NCBI RefSeq assembly: GCF_001590905.1
Contig: NZ_BCTT01000014.1
Location: forward strand, 124,001 to 188,000
Reading direction: 5' to 3'
DNA: 64,000 bases
From: Serratia grimesii NBRC 13537
GTDB lineage: Bacteria; Pseudomonadota; Gammaproteobacteria; Enterobacterales; Enterobacteriaceae
Under the pieces are notes generated by a model. The model had not been told where the DNA came from. It did no database searches and was given only the letters and a program-made list of their open reading frames with translations. This document shows, piece after piece, positions 11,773 to 20,729 of the stretch (position 1 is the first letter of the stretch; each line of letters begins with the position of its first letter). The position numbers and the translations under genes were made by a program.

Positions 11773-12506
11773 GGCACCCTATCCTTCAGGTTGATCAAGC
11801 ACCAGTTAGCCAGGGTCAGCACCTCATCGGCAGCCAGGCTTTCCGGCCGATACTCACCCAGCGGCTGCTTCACTGCCAGCGCTTCAGCCATCGCCTCATC
11901 GCGGTGGATTACCACCGGCAACAACCCGCCCAGTGTTTGCAGCCACAGTTGGTGCAAATCCTGCTGTAGCAGACTGGCGGCAAAGTAATGATTAATCAGG
12001 AAATGGCAACCTTCCGGCAGGGCCTGTTGATGCAGACGAACCTGGCAGTTGGCGTCCGGGGCAATCAACATGAATACACTGTCCGCCACCGTCAATGCCT
12101 GTTGAGCCAACACCTCATCATCTGTCGGAAGATCCAACAGGATCCAGTTGTATTGGGCGTTGGCAGTAATCTGCGCCAAATTCTCTTGCCAGCGTTTGGG
12201 ATGTTGCTGGCAATGCTGTTGCAAATCTAACCGTTCCACCGCCGTTAACCGGCCAAAGGGAAGAAAGTCGAGGTTTTCACAATAGCGCATTGCGCCTTGT
12301 TGCCATTGCCCACCGTCCTGCTCAGCCCGGGCCCAGCCACGCGCTAACTCGAACGGTGTATTAAAATGCAGGCGCAGTAAATTATCCGTTGTGAAATCAA
12401 TGGCCAGCACCGATTCGCCCAGTTGCTGTAATGCCCATGCGAGCGCCGCGGTGACCGACGTCGTCCCCATTCCGCCTCGCAAACCCTGCAGTGCAATCAC
12501 TGGCAT
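11769..12506 (-). CDS. bcsQ: Cellulose biosynthesis protein BcsQ (MinD/ParA-like)
   Basis: A SIMIBI-class ATPase-like protein needed for cellulose secretion and polar localisation in E. coli. The 245-residue product has an N-terminal P-loop written RGGMGTTS. Both lysines of the usual deviant Walker A motif (KGGxGKT) are missing, and the E. coli protein as I recall it is the same at these places, so this is a family trait and not damage. The switch region LLDLPTDDE follows. The frame is intact, unlike the E. coli K-12 allele, which is known to carry a premature stop. It lies 3 bases after bcsR and overlaps bcsA by 4 bases. Confidence 0.93.
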   Translation of the reverse strand: MPVIALQGLRGGMGTTSVTAALAWALQQLGESVLAIDFTTDNLLRLHFNTPFELARGWARAEQDGGQWQQGAMRYCENLDFLPFGRLTAVERLDLQQHCQQHPKRWQENLAQITANAQYNWILLDLPTDDEVLAQQALTVADSVFMLIAPDANCQVRLHQQALPEGCHFLINHYFAASLLQQDLHQLWLQTLGGLLPVVIHRDEAMAEALAVKQPLGEYRPESLAADEVLTLANWCLINLKDRVP

Positions 12507-12509
12507 AAA

Positions 12510-12701
12510 CTAGCGGCTCCCCGTTGTTTGCACTAATTCAGCAAGCAAGGGCCAGCGCGTCATCATTTGCGTTAAACGCTCCTGACGCGAAATATCAACA
12601 TAACTTAATTTTGGTAAAGAAAAGGCATGACTGAGAGCCAGCAAATCATCCTGAGTTTCCGGCGGTGCCACTGCATGAAAGCGCGTTAATTGATTATTCA
12701 T
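12510..12701 (-). CDS. bcsR: Cellulose biosynthesis protein BcsR
   Basis: A small cytoplasmic protein (63 residues) that opens the bcsRQABZC operon. In E. coli BcsR partners with BcsQ and BcsE around the synthase. The C-terminal half reads AFSLPKLSYVDISRQERL...RWPLLAEL, which matches the conserved BcsR core. There is no signal peptide or membrane segment. Translation is probably coupled to bcsQ 3 bases downstream. Confidence 0.9.
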   Translation of the reverse strand: MNNQLTRFHAVAPPETQDDLLALSHAFSLPKLSYVDISRQERLTQMMTRWPLLAELVQTTGSR

Positions 12702-12900
12702 TCTGCCGCCTTTAAAAAATAGGCTAATGTTAATTAACTATAGCAACGTAAAAAAAAGACATGGCCAATAAGATGATTCCTAACAGATATTATTACACAG
12801 TTTGTTAGATTTGTTATTATTGATCCCAATGACACTATGACTGAATAGCGACACTCAGTTAGCCGCGGCGACACTTTCAACGAAAGTAGAAACATATCCT
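12702..12900. promoter_or_regulatory. Divergent bcsR / bcsE intergenic region
   Basis: This AT-rich 199-base spacer separates the two divergent cellulose transcripts and must hold both promoters. No convincing -35/-10 pair or operator could be assigned by eye. bcsE has no clear Shine-Dalgarno sequence (AACATATCCT precedes its ATG). Confidence 0.5.
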
Positions 12901-14469
12901 ATGGCGCAATCTTTCTCATTAGGTATTCGACAGATTTGGGAAGAACTGTCTGTAATGCAGGCCCCGGGGTTTTATTGGGTAAATGTCGATCGTCAAACCG
13001 ATGCCAGTTTGCTCTGCCAACAAATCTTAGCTGCCCAGGCTGCAACCAGCCAGGTGGCATTGATTTGCAGCGGAGAAAAACCCGACAGACTGTTGGCTGA
13101 GCTCGCCTCCCCCGCCCTGAAAAAAATTCCGCTGTACCAGTTACCGGAAAAAAAAGCCGCGCTGACACATTTCAGTGATGACCTGATGCGCGCCTTAAAA
13201 CCGCAAAACCGCTTATTAATCCTGTTAGCCCATGCCAGCCTGTGGCAAACCTTCACCAGCGAAGAGTTGCGGAGCTGGACGCGTGCCACGGCCATTTGGC
13301 TACGTCAGCAAGGCTGCACGCTGCTGATCCTCAGCCACGGAGGGGGCGTCAATAAGCTCAAAGGGCAGCTCAGCGCACAGCACCGTATTCTCAACGGCCT
13401 GTCCAGCCTGCAGTGGCAACAAGATAGTGCACAGTATCTGGTGAATTGGTGGAGTACCGAAAACGGCATCAATGCCAACCAACTACTGACACTCTATGCC
13501 GGCGAACACGGCTGGCAGGGGGACGATGACAGCAACAAACCTTCCCCAACCTCTATCCGCAGCGATGAAGGCCGTTATCTTGCTCAACAGAGCATTCTTG
13601 AAGGCGCTCCCCCACTGTCCGCCAACTGGCAACTGCTGGAAAGCAATGCATTACTGGCACAACACGGCATGCTGACACTCTCGGCTACACTGATCTTTGC
13701 GCTGTACCAGAGTGATGAAATCGATGCGCTCGCGCATCAAATTCACAGCTTGCGCCGTCAACGCGGTAACGGCTTGAAGATCGTGGTACGCGAGATGAGT
13801 GCCAGCCTGCGTTACAGCGACGAGCGTCTGCTCTTGGCCTGCGGAGCCAACCTGATTGTGCCGCACGTGGCGCCGCTGTCGCGTTTTTTAACCATGCTTG
13901 AGGGTATTCAGGGTCAACGCTTTTCTCGCCATGTCCCAGCAGACATTGATGCTCTGTTAGCCGGGTTACGTCCATTGCAACTGAAAGGCTACATGCGTCC
14001 AGATGACTTTAGCCAGGCCGTGGTTTCGCTGATGGGTAACACCTTGCTGCCAGAAGACGGTAAAGGCGTGATGGTTGCACTACGTCCAGCGCCGGGGTTA
14101 CGCGCCGAACAGGCGATGACCCTCTGTCATCTGCGCCGTTTCGGTGACGTAATGACCGTGGTACAGGGCCGGTTGGTGCTGTTTCTCTCCACCTGTCGGA
14201 TTAACGATCTGGATACTGCGTTGAAATTTATCTTCCGACTGCCGGTGGACGAGGCGTTCAGTAATCGGGTCGTATGGCATCAGGATGTAGATATTCTTTC
14301 AGAAATCAAACGGATGGCGCACAACGCCAATATTCCGTTAGCCACCATGACCGCACCGGCTACGCCGCGCCACGCTGCCGCTGTCGCAGACAGCCCACAG
14401 GAGCGTCGACAACCGGTGCCATTCACGCTGGCTAGCGGCATACAGGAGAACAAGCATGCTGAATCTTAA
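12901..14469 (+). CDS. bcsE: Cyclic-di-GMP-binding cellulose regulator BcsE
   Basis: A cytoplasmic protein of 522 residues that binds cyclic-di-GMP through its C-terminal GIL domain and boosts cellulose synthesis with BcsF and BcsG. The binding motif RxxD is visible as R433-I-N-D436 within CRINDLDTALKFIF, the same string region as E. coli BcsE. The mid-part (LRRQRGNGLKIVVRE, DERLLLACGANLIVPHVAPLSR) is also typical. It is the first gene of bcsEFG, divergent from bcsRQABZC, and overlaps bcsF by 14 bases. The start ATG lacks a strong ribosome-binding site, so modest translation is possible. Confidence 0.94.
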   Translation: MAQSFSLGIRQIWEELSVMQAPGFYWVNVDRQTDASLLCQQILAAQAATSQVALICSGEKPDRLLAELASPALKKIPLYQLPEKKAALTHFSDDLMRALKPQNRLLILLAHASLWQTFTSEELRSWTRATAIWLRQQGCTLLILSHGGGVNKLKGQLSAQHRILNGLSSLQWQQDSAQYLVNWWSTENGINANQLLTLYAGEHGWQGDDDSNKPSPTSIRSDEGRYLAQQSILEGAPPLSANWQLLESNALLAQHGMLTLSATLIFALYQSDEIDALAHQIHSLRRQRGNGLKIVVREMSASLRYSDERLLLACGANLIVPHVAPLSRFLTMLEGIQGQRFSRHVPADIDALLAGLRPLQLKGYMRPDDFSQAVVSLMGNTLLPEDGKGVMVALRPAPGLRAEQAMTLCHLRRFGDVMTVVQGRLVLFLSTCRINDLDTALKFIFRLPVDEAFSNRVVWHQDVDILSEIKRMAHNANIPLATMTAPATPRHAAAVADSPQERRQPVPFTLASGIQENKHAES

Positions 14470-14659
14470 CGATATTATGCAGTTGATTATCCTGTGTGCG
14501 ATCGTTTTTATTCCGTTGGGTTATGCCTTTCACCGGCGTTTCCCTCACTGGCGTCAATACTGGCAAAACCTGTTGTTATCACCGCGTTATTTAAAATCCG
14601 TCGGGTTATGGGTACGCGAAGGTTCTTCATCTCAGATTAAGCGTAAGAAACAGCCATGA
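14456..14659 (+). CDS. bcsF: Cellulose biosynthesis membrane protein BcsF
   Basis: A 67-residue single-pass inner-membrane protein (hydrophobic residues about 8-24, MQLIILCAIVFIPLGYA) with a basic tail. In E. coli BcsF links cytoplasmic BcsE to membrane BcsG. Its start lies inside the end of bcsE (14-base overlap) and its stop overlaps the bcsG start by four bases, indicating tight coupling within bcsEFG. The identification rests on the FIPLGYAF core, length and position. Confidence 0.9.
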   Translation: MLNLNDIMQLIILCAIVFIPLGYAFHRRFPHWRQYWQNLLLSPRYLKSVGLWVREGSSSQIKRKKQP

Positions 14660-16308
14660 AGCCAACAAACAACCCGCTATCCGATAACTCCCTGTGGCGC
14701 TACTGGCGTGGACTGGGCGGCTGGAACTACTACTTCCTGGCCAAATTTGGCCTGCTGTGGTTCGGTTACCTGAACTTCCACCCGTTACCGAACCTGGTGT
14801 TCATGGCATTCCTGCTGATGCCGATACCGGCGCTGCGCCTGCACCGTTGGCGTCATTACGTGGCGATCCCGATAGGCCTCGCGCTGTTCTATCACGATAC
14901 CTGGCTACCCGGTATCAACAGCATTATGAGTCAAGGTTCGCAGTTGACCGGCTTCAGTGCCCAATATCTGCTGGAACTGACAAACCGCTTTATCAACTGG
15001 CAGATGGTCGGCGCCGCCTTTGTGATGCTGATTGCCTATCTGTTCCTGGCCCAATGGGTGCGCGTCACCGTATTCACCGTCGCTGCACTGGTGTGGCTCA
15101 ACCTGGTTAACATCGCCGGGCCGGCAGTGTCGCTGCTCCCAGCCAGCATCACCGCATCCACCAGCAGCACACCGGCGACGACAGCTCCGGCGGCCGGGGG
15201 AAACAGCGCACCAGCAGACAGTGCGCCGCCAACCAGTGCGAATCTGACGGCCTACCTGAATCAGTTTTACGACAAGGAAAAAGCCCGCGCCACCGCTTTC
15301 CCAGCGACGCTGCCTGCCGATGCCCAGCCGTTTGACCTGCTGGTCATCAATATCTGTTCGCTGGCCTGGGCCGATATGGATGCGGTGAATCTGCAAAACC
15401 ATCCGCTGTGGTCGAAGATGGACATCATGTTCGACAACTTCAACTCGGCGACCGCCTACAGCGGCCCGGCCGCGATACGCCTGTTGCGTGCCAGTTGTGG
15501 ACAGCTTTCGCACCACGACCTGTATCAGCCGGTTAATCAGCAATGCTATCTATTTGATAATCTTGCCAAGCTTGGTTTTAAAGAACAGCTAATGCTGGAT
15601 CACTCCGGCGTGTTTGGTAACTTCCTGAAAGAACTGCGTGAGCAGGGTGATATGCAGGCGCCACTGATGTCACAGGCCGGTATCAGCAATGAGCTCGCCT
15701 CCTTTGACGGCGAACCGATATACAACGATCTGGATTTACTCAACCGCTGGCTGGATCAGCAACAGAAGGCCGGTGATGCCCGCAGTGCCACCTTCTTCAA
15801 CATCATTCCGTTACATGATGGCAACCGCTTCGTTGGCTCTAACAAGAGTGCAGACTATCAACCTCGAGCGCAAAAGCTGTTTGATCAGTTGAACACCTTC
15901 CTTGAACAACTGGAGAAATCCGGTCGCAAAGTGATGGTTGTGATTGTGCCGGAACACGGCGCGGCGCTGGTAGGTGACAAAATGCAGATGTCCGGTTTGC
16001 GTGATATACCAAGTCCGAACATTACCCACACGCCTGTAGGTATCAAGCTGGTTGGGATGAAAGCCCCACATCAGGGGAGTCCTCTGCAGATCAAAACCCC
16101 AAGCAGCTATCTGGCCCTGTCAGAACTGGTCTCTCGCTTGGTCGATGGCAAAGCATTCACGGCACCGAGTGTGGACTGGCAGGCACTGACGCAGAACTTG
16201 CCGCAGACTGCGGTCATTTCGGAAAATGACAACGCTATCGTGATGCAATACCAGGGTAAGCCGTATATACGATTGAACGGCGGCGATTGGGTGCCTTACC
16301 CACAGTGA
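14656..16308 (+). CDS. bcsG: Cellulose phosphoethanolamine transferase BcsG
   Basis: An inner-membrane, periplasm-facing enzyme that decorates cellulose with phosphoethanolamine. The 550-residue product has an N-terminal membrane domain (several helices in residues 20-165), a low-complexity linker rich in Ser/Thr/Ala/Pro (about 170-195) that differs in length from E. coli, then the alkaline-phosphatase-fold catalytic domain. The nucleophile Ser lies in the ATAYSGPAAIR segment and the metal-site region includes VVIVPEHGAAL. The C-terminus (RLNGGDWVPYPQ) is typical. It is the last gene of bcsEFG and is followed by a strong terminator. Confidence 0.95.
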   Translation: MKPTNNPLSDNSLWRYWRGLGGWNYYFLAKFGLLWFGYLNFHPLPNLVFMAFLLMPIPALRLHRWRHYVAIPIGLALFYHDTWLPGINSIMSQGSQLTGFSAQYLLELTNRFINWQMVGAAFVMLIAYLFLAQWVRVTVFTVAALVWLNLVNIAGPAVSLLPASITASTSSTPATTAPAAGGNSAPADSAPPTSANLTAYLNQFYDKEKARATAFPATLPADAQPFDLLVINICSLAWADMDAVNLQNHPLWSKMDIMFDNFNSATAYSGPAAIRLLRASCGQLSHHDLYQPVNQQCYLFDNLAKLGFKEQLMLDHSGVFGNFLKELREQGDMQAPLMSQAGISNELASFDGEPIYNDLDLLNRWLDQQQKAGDARSATFFNIIPLHDGNRFVGSNKSADYQPRAQKLFDQLNTFLEQLEKSGRKVMVVIVPEHGAALVGDKMQMSGLRDIPSPNITHTPVGIKLVGMKAPHQGSPLQIKTPSSYLALSELVSRLVDGKAFTAPSVDWQALTQNLPQTAVISENDNAIVMQYQGKPYIRLNGGDWVPYPQ

Positions 16309-16327
16309 CTTAATACAGGACGCACAG

Positions 16328-16353
16328 GCACGCCTTCGGGCGTGCTTTTTTTT
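16328..16353 (+). terminator. Terminator of bcsEFG
   Basis: GCACGCC, a TTCG tetraloop and GGCGTGC are followed by eight T: a textbook intrinsic terminator 19 bases after the bcsG stop. Confidence 0.95.
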
Positions 16354-16590
16354 AAGGGTATTAATTCATGAAGAACAATGAGTAGCGCCGCATTAACATC
16401 AGGTATTCTCTTTCAGTCTTAACAAAAAAGAAAACACGACACCAAATCAAATCCATTTGTTAATTATGACTCTGCGAAGATTCTGAATATCAGCAATTAT
16501 TCGTAAGGAAATCGTTAAGGGAAATAAGCGAAATTAATAAAGATAAAATATTCAATCAGAAACCTAATTAATTAAGTGATACATTAAATC
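16354..16590. other. AT-rich spacer between bcsG and dppF terminators
   Basis: This is strongly AT-rich convergent intergenic DNA. I see no ORF, RNA gene or repeat in it. Confidence 0.6.
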
Positions 16591-16620
16591 AAAAAAATAC
16601 CGGCATAAATGCCGGTATTT
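16591..16620 (-). terminator. Terminator of the dpp operon
   Basis: An 11-bp perfect stem (AAATACCGGCA / TGCCGGTATTT) with a TAAA loop is followed on the minus strand by a run of T, 26 bases past the dppF stop. Confidence 0.9.
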
Positions 16621-16645
16621 AAATAAATACTCAGTGATAACAGCA

Positions 16646-17635
16646 TTATGCCGCAGGATTTTCATCCTGATCGACCGCAAAGCAAGCCACCATCTGTTCA
16701 CCGTATTGCTTCAATTGAGGTTGCAGTTGAGTGCATGGCCCGAAAGCACGACGGCACCGGGCGTTGAAAGCGCAACCGGGTGGCGGATTCATCGGGCTAG
16801 GGAGCTCACCGGTCAGCTTGATGCGCTCACGGCGCATATCCGGATTCAAACGCGGTGTCGCAGAGAGCAACGCCTGGGTATACGGATGACGCGGGTTGTT
16901 GAAAATGGCGTCTTTACTGCCCTTCTCCACGCAACGGCCGAGATACATCACCATCACTTCGTCGGCAATGTGTTCCACCACCGATAAATCATGTGAGATG
17001 AACACATAGGACAGCCCAAGTTCCTGTTGCAGGTCCATCATCAGGTTCAGCACCTGCGCACGCACCGACACATCCAGAGCGGAAACAGGCTCATCGGCAA
17101 TCACTACATCAGGGTTAAGCATCAACCCACGCGCGATCGCAATACGCTGCCGTTGGCCGCCAGAAAACATGTGTGGATAGCGATCGTAATGCTCGGTTTT
17201 CAGTCCAACCTTGGCCATCATTTCCAGCGCTTTCTCACGACGCTCCGCACTGCTCAGCCCGGTATTGATCTGCAACGGCTCCTCGAGGATCTGCCCGACT
17301 TTTTTACGTGGGTTGAGCGATCCATAAGGATTCTGGAACACAATTTGGATCTTCTGTCGTCGCAGCTTCTCGGCGGTCACATCCGGCTTCAGCAGATCCT
17401 GTCCCTGGTAGTACAGCTCGCCACCCGTAGGCACTTCAATCATCGTCAGCAGGCGACCCAGGGTCGATTTACCACATCCGGACTCACCCACCACCGCCAG
17501 CGTTTTGCCACGCTCAAGGGTGAAAGAGACGCCATCCAGTGCTTTAACCAGCCGTTCCGGGGCGAATATCCCCTTCTTGACCGGGTAGTGTTTCTTCAGG
17601 TCAATCGCCTGTAATAAGGGTTGATTCTGGCTCAT
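16646..17635 (-). CDS. dppF: Dipeptide ABC transporter ATP-binding subunit DppF
   Basis: One of the two ATPases that power the DppBC dipeptide channel at the inner membrane. The 329-residue product contains Walker [10 protein letters not shown], the ABC signature FSGGQRQR, Walker B VVIADEP, an H-loop His (FISHDLS) and the oligopeptide-transporter C-terminal extension with Cys-rich [17 protein letters not shown]. Its start overlaps dppD by four bases. It is the last gene of dppABCDF. Expected E. coli length and domain order. Confidence 0.96.
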   Translation of the reverse strand: MSQNQPLLQAIDLKKHYPVKKGIFAPERLVKALDGVSFTLERGKTLAVVGESGCGKSTLGRLLTMIEVPTGGELYYQGQDLLKPDVTAEKLRRQKIQIVFQNPYGSLNPRKKVGQILEEPLQINTGLSSAERREKALEMMAKVGLKTEHYDRYPHMFSGGQRQRIAIARGLMLNPDVVIADEPVSALDVSVRAQVLNLMMDLQQELGLSYVFISHDLSVVEHIADEVMVMYLGRCVEKGSKDAIFNNPRHPYTQALLSATPRLNPDMRRERIKLTGELPSPMNPPPGCAFNARCRRAFGPCTQLQPQLKQYGEQMVACFAVDQDENPAA

Positions 17636-18612
17636 ACGGTCGGCCTCCCCGCATCATCCAGCGGTGTGTGACATTTAACCTGACGGCCGGGAATAGTGCG
17701 TAATTCCGGCTCTTCAACGCGACAACGCTCATTGGCGTACGGGCAACGCGGGTTGAGCAAACAGCCACTTGGGCGGTCATATTTGCCCGGTACCACGCCC
17801 GGCAACGAAGCCAGGCGGGCCTTATCGGCGGCGAATTCCGGCAGCGCACGCAGCAGCGCCTGGGTATAAGGGTGGCGCGGCGCACGGAAAATTTCCGATG
17901 CTTTCCCGGATTCCACCACCTGTCCGGCATACATCACGATGATGTGGTGTGCGGCTTCTGAGACCAAAGCCAGATCGTGGGTGATCAACAATAACGCCAT
18001 ATTCTCGCGCTGCTGCAGCTCCAGCAACAGTTCGATAATTTGCGCCTGGATGGTCACGTCGAGTGCTGTGGTGGGCTCATCAGCAATCAGCAGCTTCGGC
18101 CGACAGGCAATCGCCATGGCGATCATCACACGCTGACTCATGCCACCAGAAAGCTGATGCGGATACACATCCAGCCGCGAGGCTGGGTCGGGAATGCCCA
18201 CCTGCGTAAGCAGGTCGATAGCCCGTTGACGACGGGTGCGACGATTACCGCCCTGATGCACCTTTAACGCTTCCATAATCTGGAAACCGACGGTGTAACA
18301 CGGGTTCAGGCTGGTCATCGGATCCTGGAAGATCATCGCCACTTCCGAGCCCACCAGTTGGCGGCGCTCTTTTTCAGAAATTTTGCGTAGATCCTGGCCG
18401 TTAAACTCCAGCTTTTCAGCCATCACTTTGCCAGGGAAATCGATCAGGCCCATAATCGCCAGCGAGCTGACGGATTTGCCGGAGCCGGATTCACCGACAA
18501 TCCCCACCACCTGACCCTGTTCCACGCTGTAACTGATACGGTCTACCGCGCGGAAAGGGGTGCCTTCGTCACCGAAGTGTACCGAAAGCTTGTCTACATT
18601 TAATAACGCCAT
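17632..18612 (-). CDS. dppD: Dipeptide ABC transporter ATP-binding subunit DppD
   Basis: The partner ATPase of DppF, 326 residues. It has Walker A GESGSGKS, signature LSGGMSQR, Walker [13 protein letters not shown], an H-loop (LITHDLAL) and the C-terminal [17 protein letters not shown] extension that in some family members binds an iron-sulfur cluster. It lies 14 bases after dppC and overlaps dppF by four bases. Confidence 0.96.
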   Translation of the reverse strand: MALLNVDKLSVHFGDEGTPFRAVDRISYSVEQGQVVGIVGESGSGKSVSSLAIMGLIDFPGKVMAEKLEFNGQDLRKISEKERRQLVGSEVAMIFQDPMTSLNPCYTVGFQIMEALKVHQGGNRRTRRQRAIDLLTQVGIPDPASRLDVYPHQLSGGMSQRVMIAMAIACRPKLLIADEPTTALDVTIQAQIIELLLELQQRENMALLLITHDLALVSEAAHHIIVMYAGQVVESGKASEIFRAPRHPYTQALLRALPEFAADKARLASLPGVVPGKYDRPSGCLLNPRCPYANERCRVEEPELRTIPGRQVKCHTPLDDAGRPTV

Positions 18613-18626
18613 CTCTCTCGTCCTCT

Positions 18627-19529
18627 TTACTGCTTGAGTTTGGGGTCGAGAGCATCACGCAAGCCGTCCCCCATCAGGTTAAATGCAAGCACCGTCAGCA
18701 GAATCGCCACGCCGGGGAAGGTTACAACCCACCAGGCGCTTTGTGCGAACTGCAGGACGTCGGAGAGCATGGTGCCCCACTCCGGCGTCGGCGGTTGTGC
18801 ACCCATACCCAGGAAGCCGAGAGCGGCCATATCCAGGATAGCGTTCGAGAAACCAAGAGAGGCCTGGACGATCAGCGGTGCCAGGCAGTTTGGCAAAATA
18901 TTGATAAACATTTGGCGCATCGCACCGGCACCCGCCACGCGTGAAGCGGTGACATAGTCGCGGTTGACTTCCACCAATACCGCCGCGCGGGTCAAACGCA
19001 CATAGTGCGGCAGTGCAACGAATGTCAGTGCCAGCGAGGCATTGACGATAGACGGCCCGAAGATCGCCACCAGAACCAACGCCAACAACAAGCTTGGAAG
19101 GGCCAGCATGATATCAACGATACGCATGATGATCGCATCTACCACGCCACCGAAATAACCCGCCAGCAGGCCCAGCACCACGCCCATGATCAGCGACAGA
19201 ACCACAACCAAACAGCCGACCAGCAACGACAACCGGGCACCGTACATCAGTCGGGACAACACATCGCGGCCAACGTCATCGGTACCCAGCAGGTATTGCC
19301 AGCTACCGCCTTCTTGCCAGACAGGCGGCTTGAGCAATGCGTCGCGGAACTGATCCGCCGGTGCATGCGGCGCCAACACGCCAGCACCGATGGCAATCAC
19401 GAACATCAAAACGATATACACCAGGCCAACAACGGCCCCTTTATTGCGCTTGAAATAGTGCCAGAACTCCTGGAACGGGCTCATTGGCTTCGGCGCACCT
19501 TTAACTACAGACTCAGTGATTTGAGACAT
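18627..19529 (-). CDS. dppC: Dipeptide ABC transporter permease DppC
   Basis: An inner-membrane permease of 300 residues with a cytoplasmic N-terminus, about six membrane segments and the EAA loop region ([22 protein letters not shown]) that contacts the ATPases. It forms the substrate channel with DppB. It lies 11 bases after dppB in the same operon. Confidence 0.95.
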   Translation of the reverse strand: MSQITESVVKGAPKPMSPFQEFWHYFKRNKGAVVGLVYIVLMFVIAIGAGVLAPHAPADQFRDALLKPPVWQEGGSWQYLLGTDDVGRDVLSRLMYGARLSLLVGCLVVVLSLIMGVVLGLLAGYFGGVVDAIIMRIVDIMLALPSLLLALVLVAIFGPSIVNASLALTFVALPHYVRLTRAAVLVEVNRDYVTASRVAGAGAMRQMFINILPNCLAPLIVQASLGFSNAILDMAALGFLGMGAQPPTPEWGTMLSDVLQFAQSAWWVVTFPGVAILLTVLAFNLMGDGLRDALDPKLKQ

Positions 19530-19540
19530 CAGAGCGCCCC

Positions 19541-20560
19541 TTATTTCTTGTGGCGAATACGCGGGTTGACCACGCCGTAGAGCACATCTACCAGCAGGTT
19601 AACCAGAATAATCATACAGGCGACCAGCAACACACCGCCCTGAACAACCGGATAATCACGACGTTGCAGCGCGTCCATCAGCCAACGCCCCAGACCTGGC
19701 CAGGAGAAGATGGTTTCGGTCAGGATCGCGCCGGCAAGCATGGTACCGACTTGCAGACCGATCACCGTCACGACAGGCAGCAAAGCGTTACGCAACGCAT
19801 GCACCACAATCACTCGCATACGGCTCACACCTTTGGCACGTGCAGTTCGGATGTAATCTTCACCGAGCACTTCCAGCATTGAGGAGCGCGTCATACGCAC
19901 GATCACGGCCAGAGGGATGGTACCCAATACGATCGCTGGCAGAATCATGTGCATCACAGCATCAATAAAGTCACCCGGCTGACCCCAGATTAGGGTGTCG
20001 ATCAGCATGAAGCCGGTTAACGGCAAGGTATCGTCCAGGAACACCGTGTCACTGACCCGTCCCGATACCGGCGTCAGGTTTAGTTGCACCGATACCAGCA
20101 TGATCAGCATCATGCCCCACCAGAAAATCGGCATCGAATAGCCGGTCAGTGAAATGCCCACTGCGGTATGATCGAATATGGAGCCTCGCCTGACCGCTGC
20201 CAGTACCCCCACCGGAATCCCCACCAGCACGGCAAAAATCATTGCGCAGAATCCTAATTCCAGCGTGGCCTTGAAGCGGGGGACGAACTCATCCCATACG
20301 GAAATACGGCTTTTGAGGGACGTACCCAAGTCGCCATGCAAGACGTTAGATACGTAAGAGAAATACTGTTGATAGAGCGGTTTATCCAGCCCCATTTCCG
20401 CCATCAACTGTGCATGGCGTTCTGCGGAGATCCCGCGTTCCCCGGCCATGATGGTCACCGGGTCACCCGGGATCATATGGACGAATGCAAAAGTCAGCAA
20501 AGTTATGCCGATAAACGTTGGGATAACTAACCCCAAACGTCGGAGTATGAACTGCAACAT
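19541..20560 (-). CDS. dppB: Dipeptide ABC transporter permease DppB
   Basis: An inner-membrane permease of 339 residues, the same length as E. coli DppB. The start is taken as the internal ATG at 20560 (MLQFILRRLGLVIPTFIGI), because a longer frame adds 12 residues that do not belong to the family. The BPD family N-terminus, MIPGDPV motif and EAA loop (MLEVLGEDYIRTARAKG) are present. A hairpin separates it from dppA, the usual arrangement that gives more binding protein than permease. Confidence 0.94.
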   Translation of the reverse strand: MLQFILRRLGLVIPTFIGITLLTFAFVHMIPGDPVTIMAGERGISAERHAQLMAEMGLDKPLYQQYFSYVSNVLHGDLGTSLKSRISVWDEFVPRFKATLELGFCAMIFAVLVGIPVGVLAAVRRGSIFDHTAVGISLTGYSMPIFWWGMMLIMLVSVQLNLTPVSGRVSDTVFLDDTLPLTGFMLIDTLIWGQPGDFIDAVMHMILPAIVLGTIPLAVIVRMTRSSMLEVLGEDYIRTARAKGVSRMRVIVVHALRNALLPVVTVIGLQVGTMLAGAILTETIFSWPGLGRWLMDALQRRDYPVVQGGVLLVACMIILVNLLVDVLYGVVNPRIRHKK

Positions 20561-20664
20561 ATCCCGAACTCTCTGTATCAATGCCCGGCAGCTCATCGTC
20601 CGCCAGGCTTATTAAAGCTCACACACTTTGAAAAACCCTGATGCCATACGTCGGGGACTGGTCA

Positions 20665-20692
20665 GCAGGAGCGCAATTTGTTGCGCCCCTGC
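20665..20692 (-). promoter_or_regulatory. dppA-dppB intercistronic hairpin
   Basis: GCAGGAGCGCAA and TTGCGCCCCTGC pair over 12 bases with one mismatch and a 4-base loop, without a following U-tract. It probably acts as an RNA stabiliser or partial terminator that lowers expression of the downstream permease genes. Confidence 0.6.
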
Positions 20693-20729
20693 CAAGTCCA
20701 TTCGTGCGTCGCCGACTGAACGGCCAGAA

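Noticed and set aside
20561-20596. N-terminal extension of dppB
   Set aside because: It would add 12 residues absent from DppB proteins; the ATG at 20560 gives the exact E. coli length.
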